From positions 1-7,488 of the forward strand of contig CAOMFZ010000110.1 in assembly GCA_948482415.1 (NCBI GenBank): a DNA stretch of 7,488 nucleotides, written 5' to 3'. This document shows, piece after piece, positions 1 through 6,721 of the stretch. The notes beneath the pieces are model-generated. The model was not told the DNA's origin and made no database searches. It was given only the letters and a program-made list of their open reading frames with translations. The position numbers were made by a program, and so were the translations under genes. Each line of letters begins with the position of its first letter. Within the stretch, counting starts at the first letter, position 1. Source of the stretch: an uncultured Mailhella sp. (GTDB taxonomy: Bacteria > Desulfobacterota > Desulfovibrionia > Desulfovibrionales > Desulfovibrionaceae).

Positions 1-1139
1 TTGATATATTGCAGTGCCGTATCAAATTCATTCTGCTCCAGATAAATATAGGTAATAATTTCAAGAGCGCTTTTATAATGCTCATCATTTTCAGTCAGCT
101 GCGTCAAATAATCCAAAGCCCGTGTTTTATCCTGACCGGCTTCATAAATAAGCGCCCCATGCAAGTATAACAGTTCTCTGGGAGCATCTTCCATGGAGCC
201 AAGATTATTTAACAATTCTTCTGCCAAATCAACTCTGCCCTCCTGAATAAGCATAGATGAAGCAGACACAATAAAATCAAAATTGAAATGTTCCTTTGCA
301 ATATTAAATGCTTTTTGGTGATTTCCCTCTTTGAAAGCAATGGAAATCAACCGCAGCAAATAATCATAATTGGAATTATCGAACTCCAGTATTTTTGTAT
401 AATATTTACGCGCCAATGCATATTGCCCGCGGGATTCGGCAATGGTTCCCAAATGATGCAGTGCATTTTTATCATCCGGAAATTCACGCAGAATGCGTTT
501 GAAATATTTCTCAGCTTCACTGTATTTTTCCATTTTTTCAAGACAAATTCCCATATACAAATAAACAGAACTTACCCGTTCTTTTTCAGGAATTTTTGAT
601 AGAGTCTTATATGCGTTATTATATTGGAATAATTTATAATAAATAACACCAAGCTCAACATAGGCATTATAATCCTGCGGATATTTTTTGATATAATTAT
701 TGAGTAAATCCAAAACAACCTGTAAATCCGCTTCATCATCCTGCTGCAAAACTTCTGCATACATCATGATAAAAGAAAGCTCATGGGGTAATTGCTTTAA
801 ACTTTGCTCTAAAAGAACTTTTGCATCCTGCGTGTAGCCCTTGTTATAAAACCATGTAATTGCCTCAGCTAAAAATAAGGGCTCAGGATTATTTTTAGAA
901 AGCATATCCGCATAAAGCTTGATTTTATCATAATCTTCACGCTTGATTGCTTCGTATAACCCCAAATACACGAAGGTTTGCGTTCCATTCTCAGAAATTT
1001 CCAAATCATGGGAACTTTGTGCATTGCTGCTGTTTGCATCTTTTTCAAAAGGAAAAAGCAAGGAAGTATCCCTTGTCCCCTCCGAACCTGCACAAGCCTG
1101 CAAAAAAACAAATAAAAATAAAAGTGATAAAGTACGCAT
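1..1139 (-). CDS. TPR-repeat outer-membrane lipoprotein (3' end outside window)
   Basis: I translated this open frame by hand from 1139 leftward; it has no stop before the window edge, so about 379 residues are present and the C-terminus is missing. The N-terminus (MRTLSLLLFLFVFLQACAGS) is a lipoprotein signal: a short basic start, a Leu/Phe core and a lipobox LQAC, with C17 as the expected lipidated cysteine. Ala rather than Asp follows C17, which suggests outer-membrane sorting if the enterobacterial Lol rule holds here. A polar linker follows to about residue 55. The rest is helical and contains tetratricopeptide repeats, clearest near residues 157-190, 191-224 and 225-258, with more degenerate units near 324-380. 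Such proteins are usually scaffolds for envelope complexes; the partner cannot be named. An in-frame ATG at 1145 is possible, but AGG at 1148-1146 sits 6 nt before the ATG at 1139 and abuts the one at 1145. It lies 11 bp after the sigma-factor stop, so the two are probably cotranscribed. Confidence 0.88.
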   Translation of the reverse strand, partial: MRTLSLLFLFVFLQACAGSEGTRDTSLLFPFEKDANSSNAQSSHDLEISENGTQTFVYLGLYEAIKREDYDKIKLYADMLSKNNPEPLFLAEAITWFYNKGYTQDAKVLLEQSLKQLPHELSFIMMYAEVLQQDDEADLQVVLDLLNNYIKKYPQDYNAYVELGVIYYKLFQYNNAYKTLSKIPEKERVSSVYLYMGICLEKMEKYSEAEKYFKRILREFPDDKNALHHLGTIAESRGQYALARKYYTKILEFDNSNYDYLLRLISIAFKEGNHQKAFNIAKEHFNFDFIVSASSMLIQEGRVDLAEELLNNLGSMEDAPRELLYLHGALIYEAGQDKTRALDYLTQLTENDEHYKSALEIITYIYLEQNEFDTALQYI

Positions 1140-1150
1140 AGTCATCCTGA

Positions 1151-2266
1151 TTATGAATGTATCCATTCTTCTGAAAAATCTTTAATTTTATTTCCCAAAT
1201 GATTTTTTAATTTTGTCAGCAAACGCGCTTCAAGCTGCCGTATACGCTCTCGGCTCACATGATATTTTTCCCCGATTTCACGAAGTGTAACAGGGTCGTC
1301 AGTGAGTAATCTATGTTCTAAAATAAAAAGTTCCTTGTCAGATAAATCCGGCAGTAAATCTTTCAAACTGTAGCGAACCAAATCAGATAACTCTTCACTG
1401 GCAAAACTTGTTTCAACACCTGTGGTCAAAGCAGGGAGGAAATCCAATTTGGTGGAGCCGCTGTTATCATCAGAATTAACAGGCATATCAAGGGATAAAT
1501 CACTTGTATCAAGGCGCTGCTGCATTTCCACAACCTGGTCAACACTGACTCCAAGCGCTTCGGAAAGAGTTTTTTCATCAGGGTCAAAGCCTTGCGCAAT
1601 AAGCTTTTGCCGTTCTTTATTCAAATTATAAAAAAGTTTGCGCTGGGCCTGCGTTGTGCCGATTTTTACCATTCTCCAGTTATCCATAATAAACTTGAGA
1701 ATATAGGCTTTTATCCAAAAAGTTGCATAATAGGAAAATTTAATGCCCTTATCAGGGTCAAACTTATTCACAGCCCGCATAAGTCCCACATTGCCTTCCT
1801 GAATTAAATCAAGAACATTCTGCATCCAGCGGCGCTGAAAATCCATAGCAACCCGCACAACCAACCGCAAATGCGAGGAAATAATCCGAAAAGCAGCTTC
1901 ACTGTCGCCCGTATCACGCACACGTCTTGCAAGTTCCGCTTCTTCATCAGCTTCAAGCAAAGGAAATTTGCTGACTTCCCGCAAATAAAGCTGTAAATTA
2001 TCCTGAACAGCCGGTAAATGATGAGGCACAACCATGAGAGCATTGTTTTCCTGATTTTCTTCCAATGCATACTGGTCCTGGGGGTAATGAAGCGTATCCA
2101 AATAATTATTATCAGCTGAAAAATCTTCCTGCTCTAAAAATTCGTCAACATCATCATTTTCTATATTTTCATCAGAAAAATCATCAGGCAAAAGTTCTGC
2201 TTCAAGAACTTCCGGTTTATCATCTTTTTTCCCTGCAATTTTTTTTTCTGTATTTTTTTCTTCCAT
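1151..2266 (-). CDS. rpoH: RNA polymerase sigma-32 type (heat-shock) sigma factor
   Basis: This is a sigma-70 family factor of 371 residues that directs RNA polymerase, in known relatives, to chaperone and protease promoters. Region 1.2 is near residues 91-116. Regions 2.1-2.4 span about 125-200, with DLIQEGNVGLMRAVNKFDP and the WIKAYI helix. Residues 208-221 (QRKLFYNLNKERQK) match the RpoH box, the hallmark separating sigma-32 from RpoD. Region 4.2 carries the -35-binding helix-turn-helix at about 326-353 (VTLREIGEKYHVSRERIRQL). Residues 1-88 are an extra, strongly acidic segment; the E. coli protein (284 residues) lacks it. I chose the ATG at 2266; an in-frame TTG at 2272 would add two residues. 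Neither has a good Shine-Dalgarno sequence (only AAGAA upstream), so the exact start is uncertain. The gene is divergent from metH and lies just upstream of the TPR lipoprotein gene. RpoH rather than RpoD is well supported by the RpoH box. Confidence 0.93.
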   Translation of the reverse strand: MEEKNTEKKIAGKKDDKPEVLEAELLPDDFSDENIENDDVDEFLEQEDFSADNNYLDTLHYPQDQYALEENQENNALMVVPHHLPAVQDNLQLYLREVSKFPLLEADEEAELARRVRDTGDSEAAFRIISSHLRLVVRVAMDFQRRWMQNVLDLIQEGNVGLMRAVNKFDPDKGIKFSYYATFWIKAYILKFIMDNWRMVKIGTTQAQRKLFYNLNKERQKLIAQGFDPDEKTLSEALGVSVDQVVEMQQRLDTSDLSLDMPVNSDDNSGSTKLDFLPALTTGVETSFASEELSDLVRYSLKDLLPDLSDKELFILEHRLLTDDPVTLREIGEKYHVSRERIRQLEARLLTKLKNHLGNKIKDFSEEWIHS

Positions 2267-2281
2267 AGTCAATAATTTCTT

Positions 2282-2309
2282 GTTATATAGCTTTAAACTA
2301 ACTTGTCAG
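2282..2309 (-). promoter_or_regulatory. Candidate proximal rpoH promoter
   Basis: On the minus strand CTGACA (2309-2304) is followed by a 16-nt spacer and TATAAC (2287-2282), each 5 of 6 to the sigma-70 consensus. A start about 7 nt further on would fall near 2275, leaving only about 9 nt before the ATG at 2266. That fits the missing Shine-Dalgarno sequence, or else means this is not the main promoter. Recognised by eye only. Confidence 0.45.
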
Positions 2310-2321
2310 TCTATCGATAAT
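2292..2321 (+). promoter_or_regulatory. Candidate metH promoter
   Basis: TTTAAA (2292-2297, 4 of 6 to consensus) and GATAAT (2316-2321, 5 of 6) are separated by 18 nt. A transcript would start near 2328 and have a leader of about 80 nt. The site overlaps the proximal rpoH promoter candidate on the opposite strand. I see no cobalamin or SAM riboswitch in the short leader. Confidence 0.4.
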
Positions 2322-2334
2322 GCAGCTTAGTTTA
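2294..2334. repeat. 8-bp inverted repeat in the rpoH-metH intergenic region, possible operator
   Basis: TAAACTAA at 2294-2301 and its exact complement TTAGTTTA at 2327-2334 are separated by 25 nt, so arm centres are 33 bp apart, about three helical turns. The arms overlap the metH -35 candidate and the -10 of the distal rpoH candidate. An 8-bp palindrome, TATCGATA, lies between them at 2312-2319. TTAG recurs at 2327, 2332, 2346 and 2351, in two pairs spaced 5 bp. A regulator binding here could act on both genes; the regulator is unknown. Confidence 0.35.
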
Positions 2335-2357
2335 GTCTGTATTTTTTAGATTAGCAA
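2329..2357 (-). promoter_or_regulatory. Candidate distal rpoH promoter
   Basis: On the minus strand TTGCTA (2357-2352) and TAAACT (2334-2329) are separated by 17 nt, each hexamer 4 of 6 to consensus. It would give a leader of roughly 55 nt. It is weaker than the proximal candidate, and chance occurrence in A+T-rich DNA is possible. Confidence 0.25.
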
Positions 2358-2408
2358 GTTTTAAAATATCAAGTAAAATAAAGTAAATATATATAACAGG
2401 AGTCTTAT

Positions 2409-4829
2409 ATGAACTCATTAGGCACCCTCATAAAAAATAAAACGCCCCTTTTTATTGACGGAGCAATGGGAACAATGCTGCAGGCGCTGGGTATGCCCAA
2501 AGGCGCCAATCCTGCTGAATTTTGCATGGAACGCCCGGATATTGTTGAAAAAATCCATTCAGAATATTTGCAGGCAGGTGCTAATATTATCATTACTTCC
2601 ACCTTTGGCGGCACAAAATATAAACTCCCTGATAACGTATCTGTTGAAGCATTCAATGAAAAAATGGCACTGACAGCAAGAAAGGCTGTCAATCAGGCAA
2701 AACAAACAAGCAATAAACCTTACTTTGTTGCCGGCGATATTGGTCCTGTCGGTAAATTTCTGCGTCCCCTCGGCGAACTGGATCCCCATGATTTTATTTC
2801 TGCCATTCGCGAACAAGTCCGCGGACTTGTCAAAGGCGGTGTCGATTTAATTCTCATTGAAACACAATTCGACCTGGCTGAAGCAAGGGCTGCTGTGGCG
2901 GCTGTTAGAATGGAAACGGAACTTCCTGTTTTTGTATCCATGACTTTTGAAGACGGCGTCAGTTTAACAGGCTCAAGCCCTGAAATTTTTGCTGCAACCA
3001 TGCAAAATATGGGCATTGACGCCATTGGCGTGAACTGCGGCGCAGGTCCGGAGCAAATGCTCCCTGTTATCAAACGCATTCTTGCAAGCTGTACCCTGCC
3101 TGTTTTTGCAGAACCCAATGCAGGACTGCCCGAACTGATTGACGGTGAAACGGTTTTTAGACTTGCTCCTGAAGAATTTGCCGAAAAAACAAGTGAAATA
3201 GCCAAAGAAGGTGTCTATATTTTAGGCGGCTGTTGCGGAACGAGCCCCGAACATATAAAAGCTCTCTGCAATAAAGTGCTTTCTCTTGTTATCAATGAAC
3301 AAAAACGCAAAGTCCGCTCCGGTATACGGCTTACGTCTCGTTCCTCTCTTGTGCATATTGGCAGAAGTCAGCCTCTCACTATGATCGGTGAACGTATCAA
3401 TCCTACCGGCAAAAAAGCCCTCACCGCCGAACTGCAGGCAGGAAAATTTGATTTAGCCCTGCAGTATGCTGACGAACAAATTGCCATGGACACAAGAATT
3501 TTAGATGTCAATGTGGGAGCTGCCCATGTGCATGAAGAAAGCATGCTGCCCTCTTTGGTAGAAACTCTGGTTGCCCGCGTGCAGACACCGCTTTGCATTG
3601 ACTCTTCCAATCCTGACGCTATTATTGAAGCCTTGCCTTTCCACCCGGGGTCTGCCCTTGTTAACTCCATAAGCGGTGAAGAAGGCAAAATGGAACAGTT
3701 AGCCCCAATATGCAGAATTTGGGGTTCTCCCTTTATTTTGCTTCCGCTCACAGGAGCTCAGCTGCCAAAAACAGCCGGTGAACGTATTGCAGTCATTGAG
3801 AAATTACTTATCAAAGCAGAGCAGTATAATATCCCCCGCCACCTTATTATGGTGGATATTTTAGCTTTAACTGCGGCTTCTGACAGCCGCGCCCCAAGAG
3901 CCTGTCTTGAAACCGTAAAATGGTGTGACGGTGAGCACTTGCCCACAACCCTCGGACTTTCCAATATTTCCTTTGGTCTGCCTGCAAGAGATTTAGTCAA
4001 CTCTTCTTTCTTTGCCATGGCGGCAGGTTCCGGCTTGACGTCCTGCATTGCCAATCCCTCCAATATCAGAATACGGGAAGCCCTTGACAGTGCTAACTTA
4101 CTTTTAGGCTATGATGCCAATGCCGAAAACTTTACCACAAACTATGCAAAATGGACTTCCCAAAGCCAAAACCAGGCTCAAACTGCAAATCAGGTAAAAG
4201 TTGGGGCAAAAACTGTTGAAGAAGCTGTTATTCTTGGTGATAAAGACCATATTGTCAAAATGGTTGATGAAGAACTGGCTAAGGGCGCTGACCCCTTTAA
4301 ATTAGTTCGTGAACGCCTTATTCCTGCCATTCAGGAAGTGGGAGCTCTCTACGAGAAAAAAGAATATTTCCTTCCTCAGCTTCTGCGCTCAGCCTCTGCC
4401 ATGCAGGACGCTTTTTCACACATTAAACCTTTGCTTGAAGAAAAAGGTCAGAGCACTGATAAACAAAAGATAATCTTAGCAACTGTACAAGGCGATATCC
4501 ACGATATCGGCAAAAATATTGTGGGGCTTTTGCTTTCCAACCACGGCTATGAAATTATTGACCTTGGAAAAGATGTTCCTGCTGAAACTATTGTGGCGAA
4601 AGCAATAGAAGAAAATGTACAGCTCATTGGCTTATCAGCGCTTATGACAACAACCATGCCGAGAATGGAAGAAACCATTAAACTTTTACAGAAAAAAAAT
4701 TGCTCCTGTAAAGTCATGATCGGCGGCGCAGTTGTCACCGGAGAATATGCAAAAAGCATACATGCCCACGGCTATGCCCTTGACGCGGTAGAAGCCGTGC
4801 GCGTTGCCAAAGAATTATTAGACAGCTAA
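2409..4829 (+). CDS. metH: Cobalamin-dependent methionine synthase lacking the reactivation domain
   Basis: This cytoplasmic enzyme (806 residues) moves the methyl group of 5-methyltetrahydrofolate through cobalamin to homocysteine, giving methionine and tetrahydrofolate. The homocysteine-methyltransferase barrel occupies about residues 1-300, with zinc ligands visible as C210 (GVNCGAG) and C275-C276 (GGCCGTS). The pterin-binding barrel spans about 320-560, with MIGERINPTG at 325-334, DVNVG at 366-370 and CIDSSN at 396-401. The four-helix cobalamin cap is about 595-690, including EYFLPQLLRSASAM. The Rossmann B12 domain carries GDIHDIG at 695-701, with H698 as the expected axial cobalt ligand, SAL at 743-745 and GGA at 772-774. 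The protein ends directly after this fold, whereas E. coli MetH (1227 residues) continues into an AdoMet-binding activation domain. AGGAG at 2398-2402, 6 nt before the ATG, fixes the start. No terminator follows, so read-through into the next gene is possible. Confidence 0.96.
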   Translation: MNSLGTLIKNKTPLFIDGAMGTMLQALGMPKGANPAEFCMERPDIVEKIHSEYLQAGANIIITSTFGGTKYKLPDNVSVEAFNEKMALTARKAVNQAKQTSNKPYFVAGDIGPVGKFLRPLGELDPHDFISAIREQVRGLVKGGVDLILIETQFDLAEARAAVAAVRMETELPVFVSMTFEDGVSLTGSSPEIFAATMQNMGIDAIGVNCGAGPEQMLPVIKRILASCTLPVFAEPNAGLPELIDGETVFRLAPEEFAEKTSEIAKEGVYILGGCCGTSPEHIKALCNKVLSLVINEQKRKVRSGIRLTSRSSLVHIGRSQPLTMIGERINPTGKKALTAELQAGKFDLALQYADEQIAMDTRILDVNVGAAHVHEESMLPSLVETLVARVQTPLCIDSSNPDAIIEALPFHPGSALVNSISGEEGKMEQLAPICRIWGSPFILLPLTGAQLPKTAGERIAVIEKLLIKAEQYNIPRHLIMVDILALTAASDSRAPRACLETVKWCDGEHLPTTLGLSNISFGLPARDLVNSSFFAMAAGSGLTSCIANPSNIRIREALDSANLLLGYDANAENFTTNYAKWTSQSQNQAQTANQVKVGAKTVEEAVILGDKDHIVKMVDEELAKGADPFKLVRERLIPAIQEVGALYEKKEYFLPQLLRSASAMQDAFSHIKPLLEEKGQSTDKQKIILATVQGDIHDIGKNIVGLLLSNHGYEIIDLGKDVPAETIVAKAIEENVQLIGLSALMTTTMPRMEETIKLLQKKNCSCKVMIGGAVVTGEYAKSIHAHGYALDAVEAVRVAKELLDS

Positions 4830-4833
4830 TATA

Positions 4834-4865
4834 TTGCATATTTTTCGTATTTAGGATAGTATAAA
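4834..4865 (+). promoter_or_regulatory. Weak candidate promoter between metH and the thioredoxin-like gene
   Basis: TTGCAT (4834-4839) is followed after 17 nt by TAGTAT (4857-4862); an alternative -10, TATAAA, is at 4860-4865 but has no good -35. No hairpin terminator is visible between 4830 and 4874. The downstream genes could use this promoter, read-through from metH, or both. Confidence 0.25.
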
Positions 4866-4876
4866 AAGAAGTTAAT

Positions 4877-4880
4877 GAGG
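4877..4880 (+). promoter_or_regulatory. Ribosome binding site deciding the thioredoxin-like gene start
   Basis: GAGG lies 6 nt before the ATG at 4887. An earlier in-frame ATG at 4875 overlaps this site and has only AGAAG at 3 nt. Starting at 4887 also gives a cleaner signal peptide. Confidence 0.65.
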
Positions 4881-4886
4881 ATTGAT

Positions 4887-5354
4887 ATGTACAGGTTAAA
4901 ATCATTGTTTCTTGCTGTTGTTTTCTGTGCGCTGAGTTTTTTTCAAAGCTACGCCGGAGATATCAAATCAAGTAATGATCTATTAAATGCAATTGCGGGC
5001 TCAACGGATAAACAGGTTGTTCTTGTCAATTTTTATGCATCATGGTGCCCGCCCTGCCGTGAGGAAATAAAAGACCTTATCAAAGTGCGGGAACAATTTT
5101 CCTCTAACGATTTAAGAATTATTGCCGTTAATTTAGACGAAGAAGCAAGTATCATGCAGGCATTTAACAAAAGTGCCGGCATCAACTATGAAACATACCA
5201 CGATTTTCAAGGGAATATTTCAAGCTTTTTCAATTTCCAGTCCATTCCTTTTAACATCATTTACAGTAAAGCAGGCAAAGCAATCTATGCAAAACCGGGA
5301 GCAATCCCTTTACAGCGATTAATTGAATTAATTGAATATGGACTTACAAAATAA
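4887..5354 (+). CDS. Exported TlpA/ResA-like thioredoxin-fold protein
   Basis: This is a 155-residue precursor of a periplasmic thiol-disulfide protein. Residues 1-23 form a signal peptide (MYRLK, hydrophobic core, QSYA), with likely cleavage after A23 leaving about 132 residues. The thioredoxin fold carries the redox motif WCPPC at 53-57, inside VLVNFYASWCPPCREE, typical of the TlpA/ResA/DsbE group. The expected cis-proline is P121 in QSIPFN; Phe follows it where the family usually has Thr or another small residue. There is no lipobox, so the mature protein should be soluble if cleaved, or anchored by an uncleaved signal. Relatives reduce cytochrome c maturation partners or other exported proteins, usually fed by a DsbD/CcdA-type membrane reductase; none is encoded here, so the substrate is unknown. 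An ATG at 4875 would add four residues. The stop lies 11 bp before the hpt start and overlaps that gene's ribosome-binding region. Confidence 0.88.
   Translation: MYRLKSLFLAVVFCALSFFQSYAGDIKSSNDLLNAIAGSTDKQVVLVNFYASWCPPCREEIKDLIKVREQFSSNDLRIIAVNLDEEASIMQAFNKSAGINYETYHDFQGNISSFFNFQSIPFNIIYSKAGKAIYAKPGAIPLQRLIELIEYGLTK
5319..5336 (+). repeat. Perfect 9-bp tandem repeat inside the thioredoxin-like gene
   Basis: TTAATTGAA occurs twice in a row and in frame, encoding Leu-Ile-Glu twice near the C-terminal helix (residues 145-150). This could be a small slippage duplication; it leaves the frame intact. Confidence 0.6.
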
Positions 5355-5365
5355 AGGATAAAACT

Positions 5366-5890
5366 ATGCTTACTTTAAAAGAACTCTTTTCTGAACAGGA
5401 AATTCATGACAGAATTTCAGCGCTCGGCAAAGAAATTTCTCAAGTCTACAAAGATGAACCTCTTGTTATTATTTGTGTTTTGAAAGGAGCATTCCTCTTT
5501 TTCAGTGACTTAGTTCGCAATATCCAAAAAGAAAGTCAGCTCGAACTTGATTTTGTGCGCCTTGCCAGCTACGGAAACAGCGACAAATCTTCCCGCACCA
5601 TTTCCTTTACCAAGGATATTGAAGTCAATGTTGAAGGAAAAAACGTTCTTATTGTTGAAGACATTGTTGATACCGGGCTTACCATGGAATTTTTGCTCCA
5701 GCAGCTCTCTGTGCGTAAAGCAAAAAGCGTGAAAATTGCCGCTTTGCTCAGCAAAAAAGCAAGACGCGAAAAATCTATCGCCATTGATTTTGTCGGTTTT
5801 TATATTCAAGACGGTTTTCTTGTAGGTTATGGTCTTGACTATGCAGAAAAATATCGTAACCTGCCTTGCATTTGTGAAGCTCAACTATAA
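5366..5890 (+). CDS. hpt: Hypoxanthine phosphoribosyltransferase
   Basis: This cytoplasmic purine-salvage enzyme (174 residues, normal length) joins hypoxanthine, and often guanine, to PRPP, giving IMP or GMP and pyrophosphate. LKGA at 39-42 matches the loop that contacts pyrophosphate. SYG at 68-70 begins the flexible catalytic loop. The PRPP-binding signature VLIVEDIVDTGLTM lies at 94-107, with E98 and D99 as the ribose-binding acidic pair. K130 in LLSKK corresponds to the lysine that reads the purine 6-oxo group. F151 in DGFLVGYGLD aligns with the base-stacking Phe and D158 with a metal-binding Asp. The ending LDYAEKYRNLP is characteristic of bacterial HPRT. AAGGA at 5354-5358 lies 7 nt before the ATG. 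The gene sits between, and close to, the thioredoxin-like and zinc-ribbon genes, so all three are probably one transcript. Hypoxanthine versus guanine preference cannot be read from sequence alone. Confidence 0.95.
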   Translation: MLTLKELFSEQEIHDRISALGKEISQVYKDEPLVIICVLKGAFLFFSDLVRNIQKESQLELDFVRLASYGNSDKSSRTISFTKDIEVNVEGKNVLIVEDIVDTGLTMEFLLQQLSVRKAKSVKIAALLSKKARREKSIAIDFVGFYIQDGFLVGYGLDYAEKYRNLPCICEAQL

Positions 5891-5895
5891 TTGTT

Positions 5896-5900
5896 AGGAA
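5896..5900 (+). promoter_or_regulatory. Ribosome binding site deciding the zinc-ribbon gene start
   Basis: AGGAA lies just upstream of the ATG at 5906. A TTG at 5891, immediately after the hpt stop, is in frame and would add five residues, but this Shine-Dalgarno sequence would then fall inside the coding region. Confidence 0.65.
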
Positions 5901-5905
5901 AATAT

Positions 5906-6721
5906 ATGCTGATTACATGCCCAAAGTGCAAAAGTGTTTTTAGATTGCCCAAACCCAATGATTTGGATAAAAAATTACGCTGTTCCATTTGTAAAACTGT
6001 TTTTGCTGTTAGGGATGCAGACTATGAACTGGAAGAAGGTGAAATTGGTTCCCTAAGCGGCGATATGCCTGCTGCTCAAATCAATTTGGACACACCTTTT
6101 GCAACGGATACGCCTGTAACCAAAAAAAGCAAAGGCATACGCATTTTCCTTATTTTATTCTTCTCTGCCATTTGTTTTATATCCATTTTATGGTCTTTTA
6201 CCAATTATTTAGACCCCATAAAAGAAAAATATTTCAATCGTGATTCAGCCAATATTCAGGCAAAAATTGACGCAGAAAATAAACGTATTGAAGAACTGGC
6301 AGAAAAGGTGAAACTCCTGCAAATTAATGGACTTCGTCAATACACCATGCCCAATGATAAAATCGGCACACTCACTGTTATTGAGGGAAAAATTATCAAC
6401 GGCTTTGATGAAGCAAGAGGACTTATTCAAGTGGAATGTTCTTTGTATAATGAGGACGGCGAACTGCTTATCAATAAAAAGCAAATTGCAGGCACAAGTC
6501 TCTCCCTTTTCCAATTGCAAGTTTTAAGCGAACATGAACTTGAGCAAAACCTCAATAACAATCTGGATATTATGCAGAGAAACACCAATATTGCCCCGGG
6601 TGCAAGCACGCCGTTTATGTGCATATTCTACAATCCTCCTCAAAACGCGGCGAATTTCAATATTAAAATTGTTTCTGCCGAAAAGCCGGAAGACGTTGCT
6701 CAGCAAAACACTTCTTTTTAA
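5906..6721 (+). CDS. Zinc-ribbon (MJ0042-type) single-pass membrane protein with DUF3426-like domain
   Basis: This 271-residue protein has no known reaction. Its first 35 residues form a zinc ribbon with CPKC (C5, C8) and CSIC (C26, C29) and the pattern VFRLP between them, as in the MJ0042 family. An acidic linker follows (about 37-75). One membrane span lies at about 78-98 after the basic stretch KKSKGIR, so by the positive-inside rule the ribbon is cytoplasmic and the C-terminus outside. Residues about 105-140 are charged and may be helical or coiled. Residues about 150-260 look like a beta-rich DUF3426-type domain, with LTVIEGKIIN, VECSLYNEDGEL and APGASTPFMCIFYNPP; this assignment is from memory of the family. 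The ribbon may bind zinc, nucleic acid or protein on the inner face. The gene starts 15 bp after hpt and is closed by a strong terminator, making it the last gene of the cluster. Confidence 0.82.
   Translation: MLITCPKCKSVFRLPKPNDLDKKLRCSICKTVFAVRDADYELEEGEIGSLSGDMPAAQINLDTPFATDTPVTKKSKGIRIFLILFFSAICFISILWSFTNYLDPIKEKYFNRDSANIQAKIDAENKRIEELAEKVKLLQINGLRQYTMPNDKIGTLTVIEGKIINGFDEARGLIQVECSLYNEDGELLINKKQIAGTSLSLFQLQVLSEHELEQNLNNNLDIMQRNTNIAPGASTPFMCIFYNPPQNAANFNIKIVSAEKPEDVAQQNTSF

Noticed and set aside
288..599. 103-codon open frame on the plus strand
   Set aside because: It is the shadow of the TPR lipoprotein gene, which reads continuously on the minus strand through this whole segment with clear TPR units.
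1151..2266. Primary sigma factor RpoD
   Set aside because: The acidic N-terminus suggested it, but the RpoH box and the WIKAYI-type region 2.4 fit sigma-32, and the protein is too short for RpoD.
2273..2408. Cobalamin or SAM riboswitch upstream of metH
   Set aside because: The intergenic region is too short and A+T-rich to hold a cobalamin riboswitch, and I find no B12-box-like or SAM-I-like conserved stem.
2720..3205. 161-codon open frame on the minus strand
   Set aside because: It lies wholly antisense to metH, in which catalytic motifs are intact, and its translation is low-complexity Ser/Pro/Ala-rich sequence resembling no family.
4493..4511. Two copies of GATATC three bases apart
   Set aside because: They encode the conserved Asp-Ile-His-Asp-Ile of the cobalamin motif, so protein constraint explains the repetition.
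4827..4850. Terminator after metH
   Set aside because: Only a weak ATAT-TGC-ATAT fold precedes the short T-run; there is no G+C-rich stem.
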